Positions 18,551-26,551 of a DNA stretch of 64,000 nucleotides are shown one piece after another (within the stretch, counting starts at the first letter, position 1; each line of letters begins with the position of its first letter). The stretch spans positions 558,001 to 622,000 of the forward strand of contig NC_008609.1 in the NCBI RefSeq assembly GCF_000015045.1, given 5' to 3'. The DNA is from Pelobacter propionicus DSM 2379 (GTDB lineage: Bacteria > Desulfobacterota > Desulfuromonadia > Geobacterales > Pseudopelobacteraceae). The notes under the pieces are model-generated. The model was not told the origin of the DNA and did no database searches. It was given only the letters and a program-made list of their open reading frames with translations. Both the position numbers and the translations under genes were made by a program.

Positions 18551-19726
18551 ATGATACGAACGGTCAAAATTGAAGGCTTCAAGTCGATCCCCTCCATGAT
18601 GCTTGATCTGGGGAGGGTCAACTGCTTCATTGGCGCCAATGGGGTGGGGAAGTCCAATATTCTGGAAGCAATCGGAGTTCTGGGAGCCGCGGCAAAAGGG
18701 AGAATCGATGACGAGTCCCTGGAATATCGTGGTGTCCGTCCCGGCTTGCCCCGGCTGTACAAGGCATCATTTGCCAATGAACGCACCCCGCCGCATATCA
18801 TGGTAAGCGCCTCGGATGATGTCAATGCCACCTATCGCGTTTCATTGCTCAACCCACTGGAAAAGCCGGAGCCGGCTTGGTCCTACAAAACGGAATACCT
18901 TTCGGATGGCGAAACCGAGCTCGTTTCCGTTGGCGTCCGATCCGAAAAAAAGCTCACCCCGACGGCTGGATTCGCCGCCCTCCGAATGGTTGATATCCCT
19001 GAGGGGAATTCAGCGCACCGCTTGATGGACTGTTTGCAGAACTTTGCGATCTATTCACCCAATACCCTTACCTTGCGCGCCCTGGTTGCGGATAAGCAGA
19101 CCCGTTTCCCGGTGGGACTTGCCGGCGGTCGTTTGGCGGAAGCATTCGGCGAACTGCGCAAACTGGTGCTGGATAAGGATGATGATCTGCTGGACTCGGT
19201 TTTTGAGCTGGTCGAATGGGTCGCGGATATCGATACCGGTCCGCCCGGATCACTCATGTCTCCTTCGGTGCCGCGTACCAAGGAGATCATCAGGTTTACC
19301 GACCGGTACATGAATAAAAGCCGAAACACCCTGAGCGGCTATGATGCCAGCGAGGGGGTCTTATATATTCTTTTCAGCGCAATTCTCTGTCTGACTCCCC
19401 ATTCCCCCCGGTTTTTTGCCATCGATAACCTTGATCAGGCGCTTAATCCCCGACTGGTTACCCGGTTGGTCAATAACCTGGCGACGTGGTTGGTCCGTAC
19501 GGATAATGAACGACAGCTGCTTTTTACGGCCCATAATCCGGCGGTACTTGACGGACTGGATCTCTCGGATGACAATGTCAGGCTCTTTGCCGTTGACCGG
19601 AACAGCGAGGGGCATACTCAAATTACCAGAATTCAGTTGAGTGAAAAACTCCTGGCGCTGAATAAAGATTATCCCCTGTCACGGCTCTGGCTGATGGGAA
19701 ATCTGGGGGCTGTTCCCAATGTCTGA
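18551..19726 (+). CDS. SMC/ABC-type AAA ATPase, defence-associated (RloA-like)
   Basis: 391 residues of the AAA_15/AAA_21 kind. IKIEGFKS-like start (VKIEGFKSIPS), Walker A GANGVGKSN at residues 28-36, an ABC-type signature LSGYDASEG at 261-269, and Walker B FFAIDN at 288-293. The residue after the Walker B Asp is Asn293, where most relatives have the catalytic Glu. LLFTAHNPAVLDGLD provides the H-loop. It overlaps the downstream TOPRIM-like gene by 8 bases, so they form an operon. ATPase/TOPRIM pairs of this kind (OLD-like, PARIS, RloA/RloB) are anti-phage or restriction-linked modules. Base composition is visibly less G+C-rich than moaC-mog. Confidence 0.85.
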   Translation: MIRTVKIEGFKSIPSMMLDLGRVNCFIGANGVGKSNILEAIGVLGAAAKGRIDDESLEYRGVRPGLPRLYKASFANERTPPHIMVSASDDVNATYRVSLLNPLEKPEPAWSYKTEYLSDGETELVSVGVRSEKKLTPTAGFAALRMVDIPEGNSAHRLMDCLQNFAIYSPNTLTLRALVADKQTRFPVGLAGGRLAEAFGELRKLVLDKDDDLLDSVFELVEWVADIDTGPPGSLMSPSVPRTKEIIRFTDRYMNKSRNTLSGYDASEGVLYILFSAILCLTPHSPRFFAIDNLDQALNPRLVTRLVNNLATWLVRTDNERQLLFTAHNPAVLDGLDLSDDNVRLFAVDRNSEGHTQITRIQLSEKLLALNKDYPLSRLWLMGNLGAVPNV

Positions 19727-20429
19727 GTCTCTGAGAATCGCACTGATTGCCGAAGGCCCAACGGATAAGATCGTTATTGAGGCCGCGTTGAAGGCCATTC
19801 TGCAACAGCCATTTGTATTGATTCCGCTGCAACCTGAACCAACACGCCCTGACCTTGGCGGCGGCTGGTGCGGTGTGTTGAAATGGTGTCGGGAGTTCCG
19901 CGCCCGCGGGTATGGTTCTTTCGAGGAAGACCCCACTCTGGAACTGTACGATTTTTTCATCCTCCACTTGGATGCTGATGTCGCCCACAAGTCCTACTCA
20001 GATGTCGGTCCTGCCATTGAACAGGAAGCGCAACAGTCTGCTTGGGGGGCATTGCCCTGTTTTCAACCATGTCCGCCGCCTGGCGCAACCGTCAACGGTC
20101 TGAAGTCTGTGCTGTTCTCCTGGCTTGGTGTCGCCTCGGTCGGCAGTCGAACCGTCCTCTGTATTCCCTCCAAATCAACGGAAACCTGGCTTGCCGTTGC
20201 GGTCTATCCGGACAACGAAAATCTGCTGAACGGGCTGGAATGCACACTGATCATGGAAGGCCGGCTGGCAAGTTTATCCAAAGGACAACGTATCAGAAAG
20301 TCGGCAAGGGAATACACGAACCATGCAGCGACTATCACCGGTGCCTGGGATAGTGTTCGTGCACAATGCTCCCAAGCAGATGTTTTCCATAATAACAGCA
20401 CAACCATTCTCATGGGAGAGGCGGCATGA
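19719..20429 (+). CDS. TOPRIM-like effector protein partner of the ATPase
   Basis: 236 residues. Near the N-terminus ALIAEGPTDKIVIEAALKAIL carries the TOPRIM-type acidic motif (Glu12, Asp16), and FFILHLDADVAH gives the second acidic pair (Asp85, Asp87). KSTETWLAVAVYP is a conserved-looking segment near residue 155. This fits the DUF4276/RloB-like group of TOPRIM-fold nucleases acting with an ATPase. It starts inside the ATPase gene and its TGA overlaps the ATG of the hsdM-like stub. Nuclease activity is inferred from motifs only. Confidence 0.7.
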   Translation: MSESLRIALIAEGPTDKIVIEAALKAILQQPFVLIPLQPEPTRPDLGGGWCGVLKWCREFRARGYGSFEEDPTLELYDFFILHLDADVAHKSYSDVGPAIEQEAQQSAWGALPCFQPCPPPGATVNGLKSVLFSWLGVASVGSRTVLCIPSKSTETWLAVAVYPDNENLLNGLECTLIMEGRLASLSKGQRIRKSAREYTNHAATITGAWDSVRAQCSQADVFHNNSTTILMGEAA

Positions 20430-20461
20430 CAAGTAGCACCCTGATTCAGAAAGTCTGGGGC
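20426..20461 (+). pseudogene. Remnant of a type I restriction-modification hsdM start
   Basis: The ATG overlaps the previous TGA (ATGA), the usual sign of an operon gene. The first residues MTSSTLIQKVW match the start I know for type I DNA methylase subunits (LIQKVWNFCNxLRDDG), after which similarity stops and the frame runs on as unrelated sequence into the mog repeat. I read it as a gene cut off by the deletion or recombination that produced the right border. Only 11-12 residues support the call. Confidence 0.5.
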
Positions 20462-20503
20462 GGGGCGCGGGGTCAGGGCAATCGCATGAAATTCAGGCCA
20501 GTT
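20462..20503. other. Junction between hsdM remnant and right mog repeat
   Basis: About 40 bases with no similarity to either side; the first part is G-rich. This is where the island interior appears to have been lost. Confidence 0.4.
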
Positions 20504-20694
20504 TGGAGAAGACCGTCATGGCCTCCCTCTCCCGGGCTGTGGGGGCCATCCGTGCCAGGAGTCTGATCATCAACCTGCCGGGGAGCCCCAAGGGGGCGCG
20601 GGAAAACCTGGAGGCGGTCTGGCCGGTGATCGGCCATGCGGTGGAGAAGATCCGGGGGGACCAGAGCGACTGCGGCGGCAGGTTCGACCGGTGA
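20503..20694 (+). pseudogene. Duplicated 3' fragment of mog
   Basis: Encodes the last 63 residues of MogA (EKTVMASLSRAVGAIRARS onward to GGRFDR) with no 5' part. It is in frame and free of stops, so it is either a recent duplication or an island-borne end meant to rebuild mog. It aligns without gaps to 17997-18187. Confidence 0.85.
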
Positions 20695-20765
20695 GGGCAG
20701 GCTCCATTCAGCTCCACGCACGTTCTCCATACTATGATCAAGGGCGCGCTGCCGAGGGATATTCC
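20504..20765 (+). repeat. Right copy of mog 3'-end direct repeat (island border)
   Basis: Partner of 17997-18255. It includes the ACTATGATCAAGGGCGCGC tail at 20731 but lacks the second arm of the hairpin seen after mog. The remainder up to 20890 is non-coding and presumably holds the promoter of the diguanylate cyclase. Confidence 0.8.
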
Positions 20766-20890
20766 CGATGGCGGTTTATGCAATAAATAGGTAGCCGGGT
20801 GGCTCATATCTGCGTCAAAGACAGACTGAAGGTTCTATTACAACTGATTGCAGAAAAGGTATGACAGTGCAGTAAAAGAGGATTAACCGC

Positions 20891-21748
20891 TTGAGACAGT
20901 CTCTTCATGAAATAAACAGGAAAATCGAACTGCTGCCGGCATGGCTGTTAACCGGTCTGACGCTCATCGGTCTCGGGATCATTGGTTTTTTTGACTATTT
21001 TACTGGTCCTGATTACTCTTTTTCCATTTTTTATCTGGTCATTGTCGTTGCAAGCGCTTGGTATCAGGGGCGGAAATCGGCACTTCTGCTGTCAGGTGCG
21101 GGCACCGTTGTCTGGTTTGCCGCAGCTATCGCCTCTCGGGAATATACCGATGACTATCCGCTGTCTATCTTCTGGAACGATCTGGTAGAACTGACCCATT
21201 TTCTTTTTGCCGTTGTTGTGATTTCCACTTTGAAAGCTTTACTTGATGCCTCGGAAAAGACATCCAGAATAGATCCGTTGACCGGTATAGCAAACCGGCG
21301 CCTTTTCTATGAGGTGGCCACTACAGAGATAGTCAGGGCTCACCGGATATCTGAACCATTCACGGTTATGTATATTGATATTGACAACTTTAAAACCGTT
21401 AACGATACCCAGGGGCATGATGAAGGAGATATACTTCTGATTGCGGTTGCCTCAACCATCAGGCATCAGATACGGGAAATCGATACTGTGGCACGACTGG
21501 GTGGCGATGAATTCAGCGTGCTGCTTCCCGCAGCCGCAAACGATGCCGCTCAGGTTGTTGGCAGAAAGCTGAAACGTGAACTTGCGGATGCTGTTGAGAC
21601 AAGGTGGCCGGTTACCTTCAGTATCGGAATGGTTACCTACATCACAGCGCCTGAATCGGTTGAATACATGATCCGGCAGGCTGACCAGGTCATGTACGAA
21701 GCTAAAAAGTCAGGGAAGAACCGGTTGTGTAGCGTTGTCATGCATTGA
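20891..21748 (+). CDS. Membrane-bound diguanylate cyclase
   Basis: 285 residues from a TTG start; no in-frame ATG precedes the first membrane segment. Four hydrophobic helices cover residues 15-115, then a GGDEF domain begins at DPLTGIANRRLF. The active site is LGGDEFSVL and the product-inhibition site RxxD (REID) lies five residues before it, so the enzyme should make c-di-GMP and be feedback-inhibited. No other sensory domain is present; the membrane part resembles DUF4118-like four-helix sensors. The GEMM-like elements at 51 kb are possible targets of its product. Confidence 0.9.
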   Translation: MRQSLHEINRKIELLPAWLLTGLTLIGLGIIGFFDYFTGPDYSFSIFYLVIVVASAWYQGRKSALLLSGAGTVVWFAAAIASREYTDDYPLSIFWNDLVELTHFLFAVVVISTLKALLDASEKTSRIDPLTGIANRRLFYEVATTEIVRAHRISEPFTVMYIDIDNFKTVNDTQGHDEGDILLIAVASTIRHQIREIDTVARLGGDEFSVLLPAAANDAAQVVGRKLKRELADAVETRWPVTFSIGMVTYITAPESVEYMIRQADQVMYEAKKSGKNRLCSVVMH

Positions 21749-21801
21749 GATAACGGAGCGGTGCAGACTGCCGATAATGTGAATCCGAGAGGGAGTTGCC
21801 G

Positions 21802-22566
21802 ATGAAGAGACATCCGATAACCAGAGAGAGCGGCAGATACTTCCTGACCGACCTGATCCGGGATGAGGTGGATTTCCGGGCAACGGCCCAGTCCCGCGGA
21901 ATCCGCCCGCCCCTGCCCCAGAAACCGGTGGCACCCCACAGCCGGATCATCCGTCTGCCGGATCAAGAGTCGTGGTTGATTCCCCCCTGCGACCTGGTTA
22001 CCGCCATGGCCAACCGCGAAAGCCGCCGCAAGTTCACCACGGGATCGCTCTCCCTTGATGAACTGGGTTTTCTCCTCTGGGCCACCCAAGGAGTGCGGCA
22101 GGAGCTTCACCCGGCGGCAATCCTGAGGACGGTCCCCTCAGCCGGTTGCCGCCACCCCCTGGAAACCTATCTGGCTGTCATGCGGGTGGAAGGGCTGGAG
22201 AGCGCCATCTACCGCTACCTCCCCCTCAACCATTCCCTGGTGCAGGAGAGAGAGGTGGAAAACCTGGGGCTGCGCCTGACGGCGGCAACACGCGGCCAGG
22301 CCTTCGCCGGCCAGGCGGCGGTAACCTTTCTCTGGGCCGCCATCCCCGAACGCACCGAATGGCGCTACGGGGATGCCTCCTACAAGGTGATCGCCCTGGA
22401 TGCAGGCCATGTCTGCCAGAACCTCTACCTGGCCTGCCAGGCCATCGGCTGCGGCACCTGCGCCATAGCCGCCTACGATCAACCCCTGGTGGACGAACTG
22501 CTGGGCTTGGACGGGGACGAAGAGTTCGGCATCTACCTGGCGCCGGTGGGGAAGGTCGCACGGTGA
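21802..22566 (+). CDS. SagB/ThcOx-family nitroreductase-like oxidoreductase
   Basis: 254 residues from the ATG at 21802, with GAGAGGGA ahead of it. NRESRRKFTTGSLSLDELGFLLWATQG and SAGCRHPLETYLAV are the FMN-binding segments of the SagB-type nitroreductase fold, followed by DAGHVCQNLYLACQAIGCGTCAI. SagB proteins oxidise azolines in RiPP clusters, but stand-alone members like this are common and have unknown substrates. No cyclodehydratase is adjacent. It overlaps the next gene by GTGA. Confidence 0.85.
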   Translation: MKRHPITRESGRYFLTDLIRDEVDFRATAQSRGIRPPLPQKPVAPHSRIIRLPDQESWLIPPCDLVTAMANRESRRKFTTGSLSLDELGFLLWATQGVRQELHPAAILRTVPSAGCRHPLETYLAVMRVEGLESAIYRYLPLNHSLVQEREVENLGLRLTAATRGQAFAGQAAVTFLWAAIPERTEWRYGDASYKVIALDAGHVCQNLYLACQAIGCGTCAIAAYDQPLVDELLGLDGDEEFGIYLAPVGKVAR

Positions 22567-22823
22567 ACTGGCAGGTCTACATCATCCTCTGCTCCGACGA
22601 CTCCCTCTACACCGGCATCACCACGGACATGGAGAGACGCTTTCTCCAGCACGCACAGGGAAGGGGAGCCAAGTATTTTCGGGGACGCAAACCGCTGCGG
22701 GTGGTCTACCGGGAAGACGGCCACAGCCGCTCTTCAGCAGCCGGCAGGGAAGCCCGGATCAAGGCCATGAGCCGGCCGGACAAGCTGGGCCTGGTGTCGG
22801 AGGACATCGAGAGAGCTGATTGA
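22563..22823 (+). CDS. GIY-YIG nuclease-superfamily protein
   Basis: 86 residues from a GTG start overlapping the previous stop. It shows WQVYIILCSDDSLYTGITTDMERRFLQH, YFRGRKPLRVVYRED and the Glu region SAAGREARIKAMSRPDKLGLV, the complete UPF0213/YhbQ layout. Related small proteins may act in DNA repair; the role is not established. Confidence 0.92.
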   Translation: MNWQVYIILCSDDSLYTGITTDMERRFLQHAQGRGAKYFRGRKPLRVVYREDGHSRSSAAGREARIKAMSRPDKLGLVSEDIERAD

Positions 22824-22842
22824 GCTGCTCCCTTGCTTTCGT

Positions 22843-23385
22843 TCAGATCGCCCCGGCTTTAACCTCTATGGCGCTCTCCAGGGTCGTATCCCCCACCGTC
22901 AGATAGATGGTCCCCTCGGTGATGGTGACTGACCAAGTGATGGAACGCTCCAGCCGGGAAGACAGGGCGGCGATGAAGCCCTGGTCGACGCCCACGATGC
23001 TGAGGTTGGCAAGCTTCTTCAGCTTGGGAAGGTGCTGCTGATCCCAACTGGCCAGTGCTCTGCCGCAGGCCAAGAGGCAGACCCGCTCGGCATGGCGGGA
23101 GGCCTTGATGATGCGGTCGGATTCCGGCAGGCCGACTTCGACCCACAATCGAGTCCTGCCGTCGGGCCCGACTACCCAGATATCCGGTTCTTCGGCCGCG
23201 CAGAGCCCCTTGGTAAAGGTAAGCTCCGGCTCGTAAAAGATGGCCATGGCCAGCAGGCGGGCCACCAGCCGCTCCCCGGTTTCCGAGGGATGCTGGGCAG
23301 CGGTGGTCTGGATCGTCGCGTACATTCCTCGATCGATGTCGGAGAGTTCAAGCTGTGTTCGATATATGGTTGAGGGGAGTGCCAT
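22843..23385 (-). CDS. yaeQ: YaeQ family protein
   Basis: 180 residues. MALPSTIYRTQLELSDIDRGMY, HPSETGERLVARLLAMAIFYEP and PDIWVVGPDGRTRLWVEVGLPESDRIIKASR match YaeQ, which has a PD-(D/E)XK nuclease-like fold without known activity. Length is typical. It converges on the GIY-YIG gene. Confidence 0.93.
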   Translation of the reverse strand: MALPSTIYRTQLELSDIDRGMYATIQTTAAQHPSETGERLVARLLAMAIFYEPELTFTKGLCAAEEPDIWVVGPDGRTRLWVEVGLPESDRIIKASRHAERVCLLACGRALASWDQQHLPKLKKLANLSIVGVDQGFIAALSSRLERSITWSVTITEGTIYLTVGDTTLESAIEVKAGAI

Positions 23386-23617
23386 GGTGTGTGGGTCGCT
23401 TTCCTTTGCGTATTCGTGTGATCACCTCTGTCAGCGGAAGTGTTTCCATGACCTGGGCGCTCCACGGTAGGGTATCGTCTGCGCACTGTAGCAAAAAAAC
23501 CGGACTTCACCGATGAAAAAACGGCTTTCACCTCAAGCCGGCGGAGTGGTAGCATGACGTCCTTGAAATCCGAGCCGACTATTCACACTCCCCGGCCCAT
23601 CGCCATGGCGTGATAAC

Positions 23618-24853
23618 ATGAAAACCAGAGTGCCGTTGTTCCTGAAATCCCATGGATTCTCCCTGCTGCTGATCCTCTCCCTCATCGCCGGCGTCGGCCT
23701 GGGCGTGGTCTATAAAAAGGACGCCGTCCTCTTCAAGCCGCTGGGCGACATATTCCTGAACCTGCTCTTCACGGTGATCGTTCCGCTGGTCTTCTTCTCC
23801 ATCTCGTCTGCCGTCGCTTCCATGACCGACCTCAGGCGTCTGGGCAGGATTCTGTCGGTCATGTTCCTGGTCTTCGTCCTAACCGGATTCATCGCCTCCG
23901 GCGTCATGCTCCTTGGCGTCATCCTCTACCCGCCCGCCTTTGGTGTCGCCATACCCCTTGCCGCGGCTGGCGAAATCCGGCACCTCAGGGCAGTGGACCA
24001 GATCGTCGGGGCCTTCACCGTCTCCGATTTTCCGCTGCTCCTGTCCAAGAACAACATGCTGGCCCTGATCCTGTTCTCCATCCTGACCGGCCTGGCCACC
24101 TCCGCCGTGGGGGAGAGGGGAAAACCGTTCGCCGCGTTTCTGGTTTCGGCCAACGAGGTGATGATGAAACTGGTCTCCTTCATCATGTACTATGCGCCGG
24201 TCGGCCTGTGTGCCTACTTCGCCTACCTGGTGGGAACCTTCGGGCCGGAGCTTTTGGGCTCCTACGGCCGGGCCATGGCACTGTACTATCCCCTGGCCGT
24301 CGCCTACTATCTGCTCGCCTTCAGCCTGTATGCCTTTCTCGCCGGCGGCGTCTCCTGTGTCGGCAGGTTCTGGCGCAACATCATACCGCCATCGGTCACG
24401 GCCCTGGCCACCGGCAGCTCCATGGCGGCCATTCCCTCCAACCTGCAGGCGGCTGACAGGATCGGCGTGCCCCGGGATATCAGCGAGGTGGTCATTCCCA
24501 TCGGAGCCACGCTGCACATGGAAGGGTCGTGCCTGGCCGCGGTGCTGAAGATAGCTTTTCTCTTTGGTATCTTCCGCATCCCCTTTTCCGGCATCGAGCC
24601 GATCGCAACCGCCCTGGGCATTGCCCTCCTGACCGGCGTGGTGGTCAGCGGCATTCCGGGCGGCGGCACCATCGGGGAACTGTTGATCCTCTCCCTGTAC
24701 GGTTTTCCGCCGGAAGCCTTTGCCCTGGTCACCATGATCGGCACCCTGGTGGATGCGCCGGCCACCATGCTCAACGCCGTGGGGGACAACGTCTCCAGTA
24801 TGCTGGTGGCCCGGGTGCTGGGGGGGAGGGGATGGATGGAAAACCAGGGATGA
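23618..24853 (+). CDS. Dicarboxylate/amino acid:cation symporter
   Basis: 411 residues of the DAACS (GltP/DctA) family. It has about eight membrane helices plus re-entrant loops, the serine-rich hairpin region TALATGSSMAAIPSNLQAAD, and the substrate-site segment GIPGGGTIGELLILSLYGFP followed by DAPATMLNAVGDN. It would import glutamate, aspartate or C4-dicarboxylates with Na+ or H+. The aspartase at 28.4 kb could use such a substrate. Confidence 0.93.
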   Translation: MKTRVPLFLKSHGFSLLLILSLIAGVGLGVVYKKDAVLFKPLGDIFLNLLFTVIVPLVFFSISSAVASMTDLRRLGRILSVMFLVFVLTGFIASGVMLLGVILYPPAFGVAIPLAAAGEIRHLRAVDQIVGAFTVSDFPLLLSKNNMLALILFSILTGLATSAVGERGKPFAAFLVSANEVMMKLVSFIMYYAPVGLCAYFAYLVGTFGPELLGSYGRAMALYYPLAVAYYLLAFSLYAFLAGGVSCVGRFWRNIIPPSVTALATGSSMAAIPSNLQAADRIGVPRDISEVVIPIGATLHMEGSCLAAVLKIAFLFGIFRIPFSGIEPIATALGIALLTGVVVSGIPGGGTIGELLILSLYGFPPEAFALVTMIGTLVDAPATMLNAVGDNVSSMLVARVLGGRGWMENQG

Positions 24854-24872
24854 GCGGGCGCGGGGAGAGGTA

Positions 24873-25700
24873 ATGAAAAAGAGGAAACTGGGCGGGTATG
24901 TTCTTTCAGCCGTTTTACTCTGCATTCTGTCAATCGGATCGGTGTCGGCCGCACGTTCGCCGGAGGGGACTCCGGCGGGATGGATGGAAGCATCTCTGGA
25001 TACCCTGGCCCACGGCTCATCCCAGGTCGTGCTGGTGACCGGCGACGATTCCCGCGGCTTCCGCGCCACCCTCCATGCCCTGGAGAGGCGCGGGGGCGCA
25101 TGGCGCTACGCCTTTCCGTCTCTGCCGGCGCTGATCGGCGAGAAGGGCTTCGCCCCGCCGGGCGGGAAGCGGGAGGGGGATCTGCGGACACCGACGGGAG
25201 TTTTCGCCCTCAGGCGCACCTTTGGCTATGCCCCCGAAATCCCCACCCGCATGCCCTATTTCTGGGTGGGGAAGGACGACCTCTGGGTGGACGACCCCTC
25301 CTCTGCCGATTACAACCGCTGGGTGAAAAGGGGGGAGACCTCCGCCTCCTCCTTCGAGGTGATGAAGCTGGACGACGACCGGTACCGGTACGCTATCGTC
25401 GTCGAGTACAACACCGACCCGGTGGTCAGGGGGGCGGGGAGCGCCATCTTCATCCATGTGCGCCTGGGAGAGGGGGAGGCCACCCGGGGATGCGTGGCTC
25501 TGGCGGAAGAAAGCATGGTGAAGGTTCTTGCCTGGCTTGACCCTGCCGCCAGTCCCGTTGTGGTCCTGGGGACGCGGGAGTTGCTCGTGGAGCTGGCGCG
25601 CCGCGCCGGGCACCGGACAGCCACGGAGGAGGCGGGAAGCGCGCATGGTTTTTGCCCCTGTCTCCGGGAGTCGTGGCGCTTGGACCCTCAGGCGCGGTAA
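24873..25700 (+). CDS. Secreted L,D-transpeptidase-like YkuD protein
   Basis: 275 residues from the ATG at 24873, after GGGGAGAGG. A signal peptide ends at about residue 26. The YkuD-type domain has [39 protein letters not shown] with the catalytic His and Cys, and a C-terminal tail. Such proteins cross-link peptidoglycan or attach proteins to it; the spread-out domain resembles the YafK/COG3786 branch more than ErfK. The last 13 bases overlap the stop of korB on the other strand. Confidence 0.88.
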   Translation: MKKRKLGGYVLSAVLLCILSIGSVSAARSPEGTPAGWMEASLDTLAHGSSQVVLVTGDDSRGFRATLHALERRGGAWRYAFPSLPALIGEKGFAPPGGKREGDLRTPTGVFALRRTFGYAPEIPTRMPYFWVGKDDLWVDDPSSADYNRWVKRGETSASSFEVMKLDDDRYRYAIVVEYNTDPVVRGAGSAIFIHVRLGEGEATRGCVALAEESMVKVLAWLDPAASPVVVLGTRELLVELARRAGHRTATEEAGSAHGFCPCLRESWRLDPQAR

Positions 25701-26551
25701 CTGTCGATCAGGGCGCCCAGCTTCTCCCGGTCAACCCTGCGCCTGAAAAGCGGCCTGGCATCATCCTGAAAGACTCCGCAACTCTCCTCGAACGTCGGAC
25801 GCCCCTCGTGCTCAAAAAAGATTCCCAGCGGCAGCCTGTCAACCTCCGAGGCGCGTCGGAAGGCCTCCTCCCGGTTGCTCCTATCGTGGCTCTCCTCCAG
25901 ATAGTAGCTGTTTTCCCTGAACCAGTGGAACGTATTGACCTGGTTGAAGGTGACGCAGGGCTGCAGGATGTCCACCAAGGCGTAGCCCCGGTGCCGGATC
26001 GCCCGTTTCAGGATCGCGCTGGTCCCGGGGATGTCGCCGGCAAAGGCCCTGGCCACGAAGGGGGCGTTCAGCGAGATGGCGACGGTCAGCGGGTTGAATG
26101 GTTCACTGGTTACGCCCTGAACCTGGATGGGGGTCAGGAAGCCCCTCTGGCTGGTGGGTGAGGCCTGGCCCTTGGTAAGGCCGTAAACCATGTTGTTGTG
26201 GACGATGGTGGTTATGTCCGGGTTCCGCCTGATGGCATGCAGGAAGTGATTGCCCCCCTCGGCGTAGATGTCGCCGTCGCCGCTTGCGACGATCACCGTC
26301 AGCAGGGGATTGGCCGCCTTGATGGCGGTGGCGGTGGGAAGCGCGCGGCCGTGGAGTCCGTTGTGGTAGTGGGTGGCCAGATAGTGGGGCAGCTTTGCCG
26401 CCTGGCCGATGCCCGACACCGTGACGACCCGGTCGGGGGACAGCTCCAGTTCGGCCAGAGCCTTCTTGACGGCGGTCAGGATGCTGAAATTGCCGCATCC
26501 CGGGCACCAGGACATATCCTTCTCGTTGGAATCAAAAACGCTGCTGTTCAT
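25688..26551 (-). CDS. korB: 2-oxoacid:ferredoxin oxidoreductase, beta subunit
   Basis: 287 residues. [12 protein letters not shown] (residues 14-25) binds the subunit's cluster or thiamine diphosphate region, [25 protein letters not shown] contacts the cofactor, and [25 protein letters not shown] with [14 protein letters not shown] is the TPP/Mg2+ motif. It catalyses CoA-dependent oxidation of a 2-oxoacid, likely 2-oxoglutarate or a branched-chain acid, reducing ferredoxin. The ATG overlaps the alpha stop by four bases. Confidence 0.92.
   Translation of the reverse strand: MNSSVFDSNEKDMSWCPGCGNFSILTAVKKALAELELSPDRVVTVSGIGQAAKLPHYLATHYHNGLHGRALPTATAIKAANPLLTVIVASGDGDIYAEGGNHFLHAIRRNPDITTIVHNNMVYGLTKGQASPTSQRGFLTPIQVQGVTSEPFNPLTVAISLNAPFVARAFAGDIPGTSAILKRAIRHRGYALVDILQPCVTFNQVNTFHWFRENSYYLEESHDRSNREEAFRRASEVDRLPLGIFFEHEGRPTFEESCGVFQDDARPLFRRRVDREKLGALIDSYRA

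Noticed and set aside
21802-22823. SagB-like gene as the maturation enzyme of the lasso-like peptide
   Set aside because: SagB oxidises azolines and is not used in lasso synthesis; it is 7.5 kb away with unrelated genes between.
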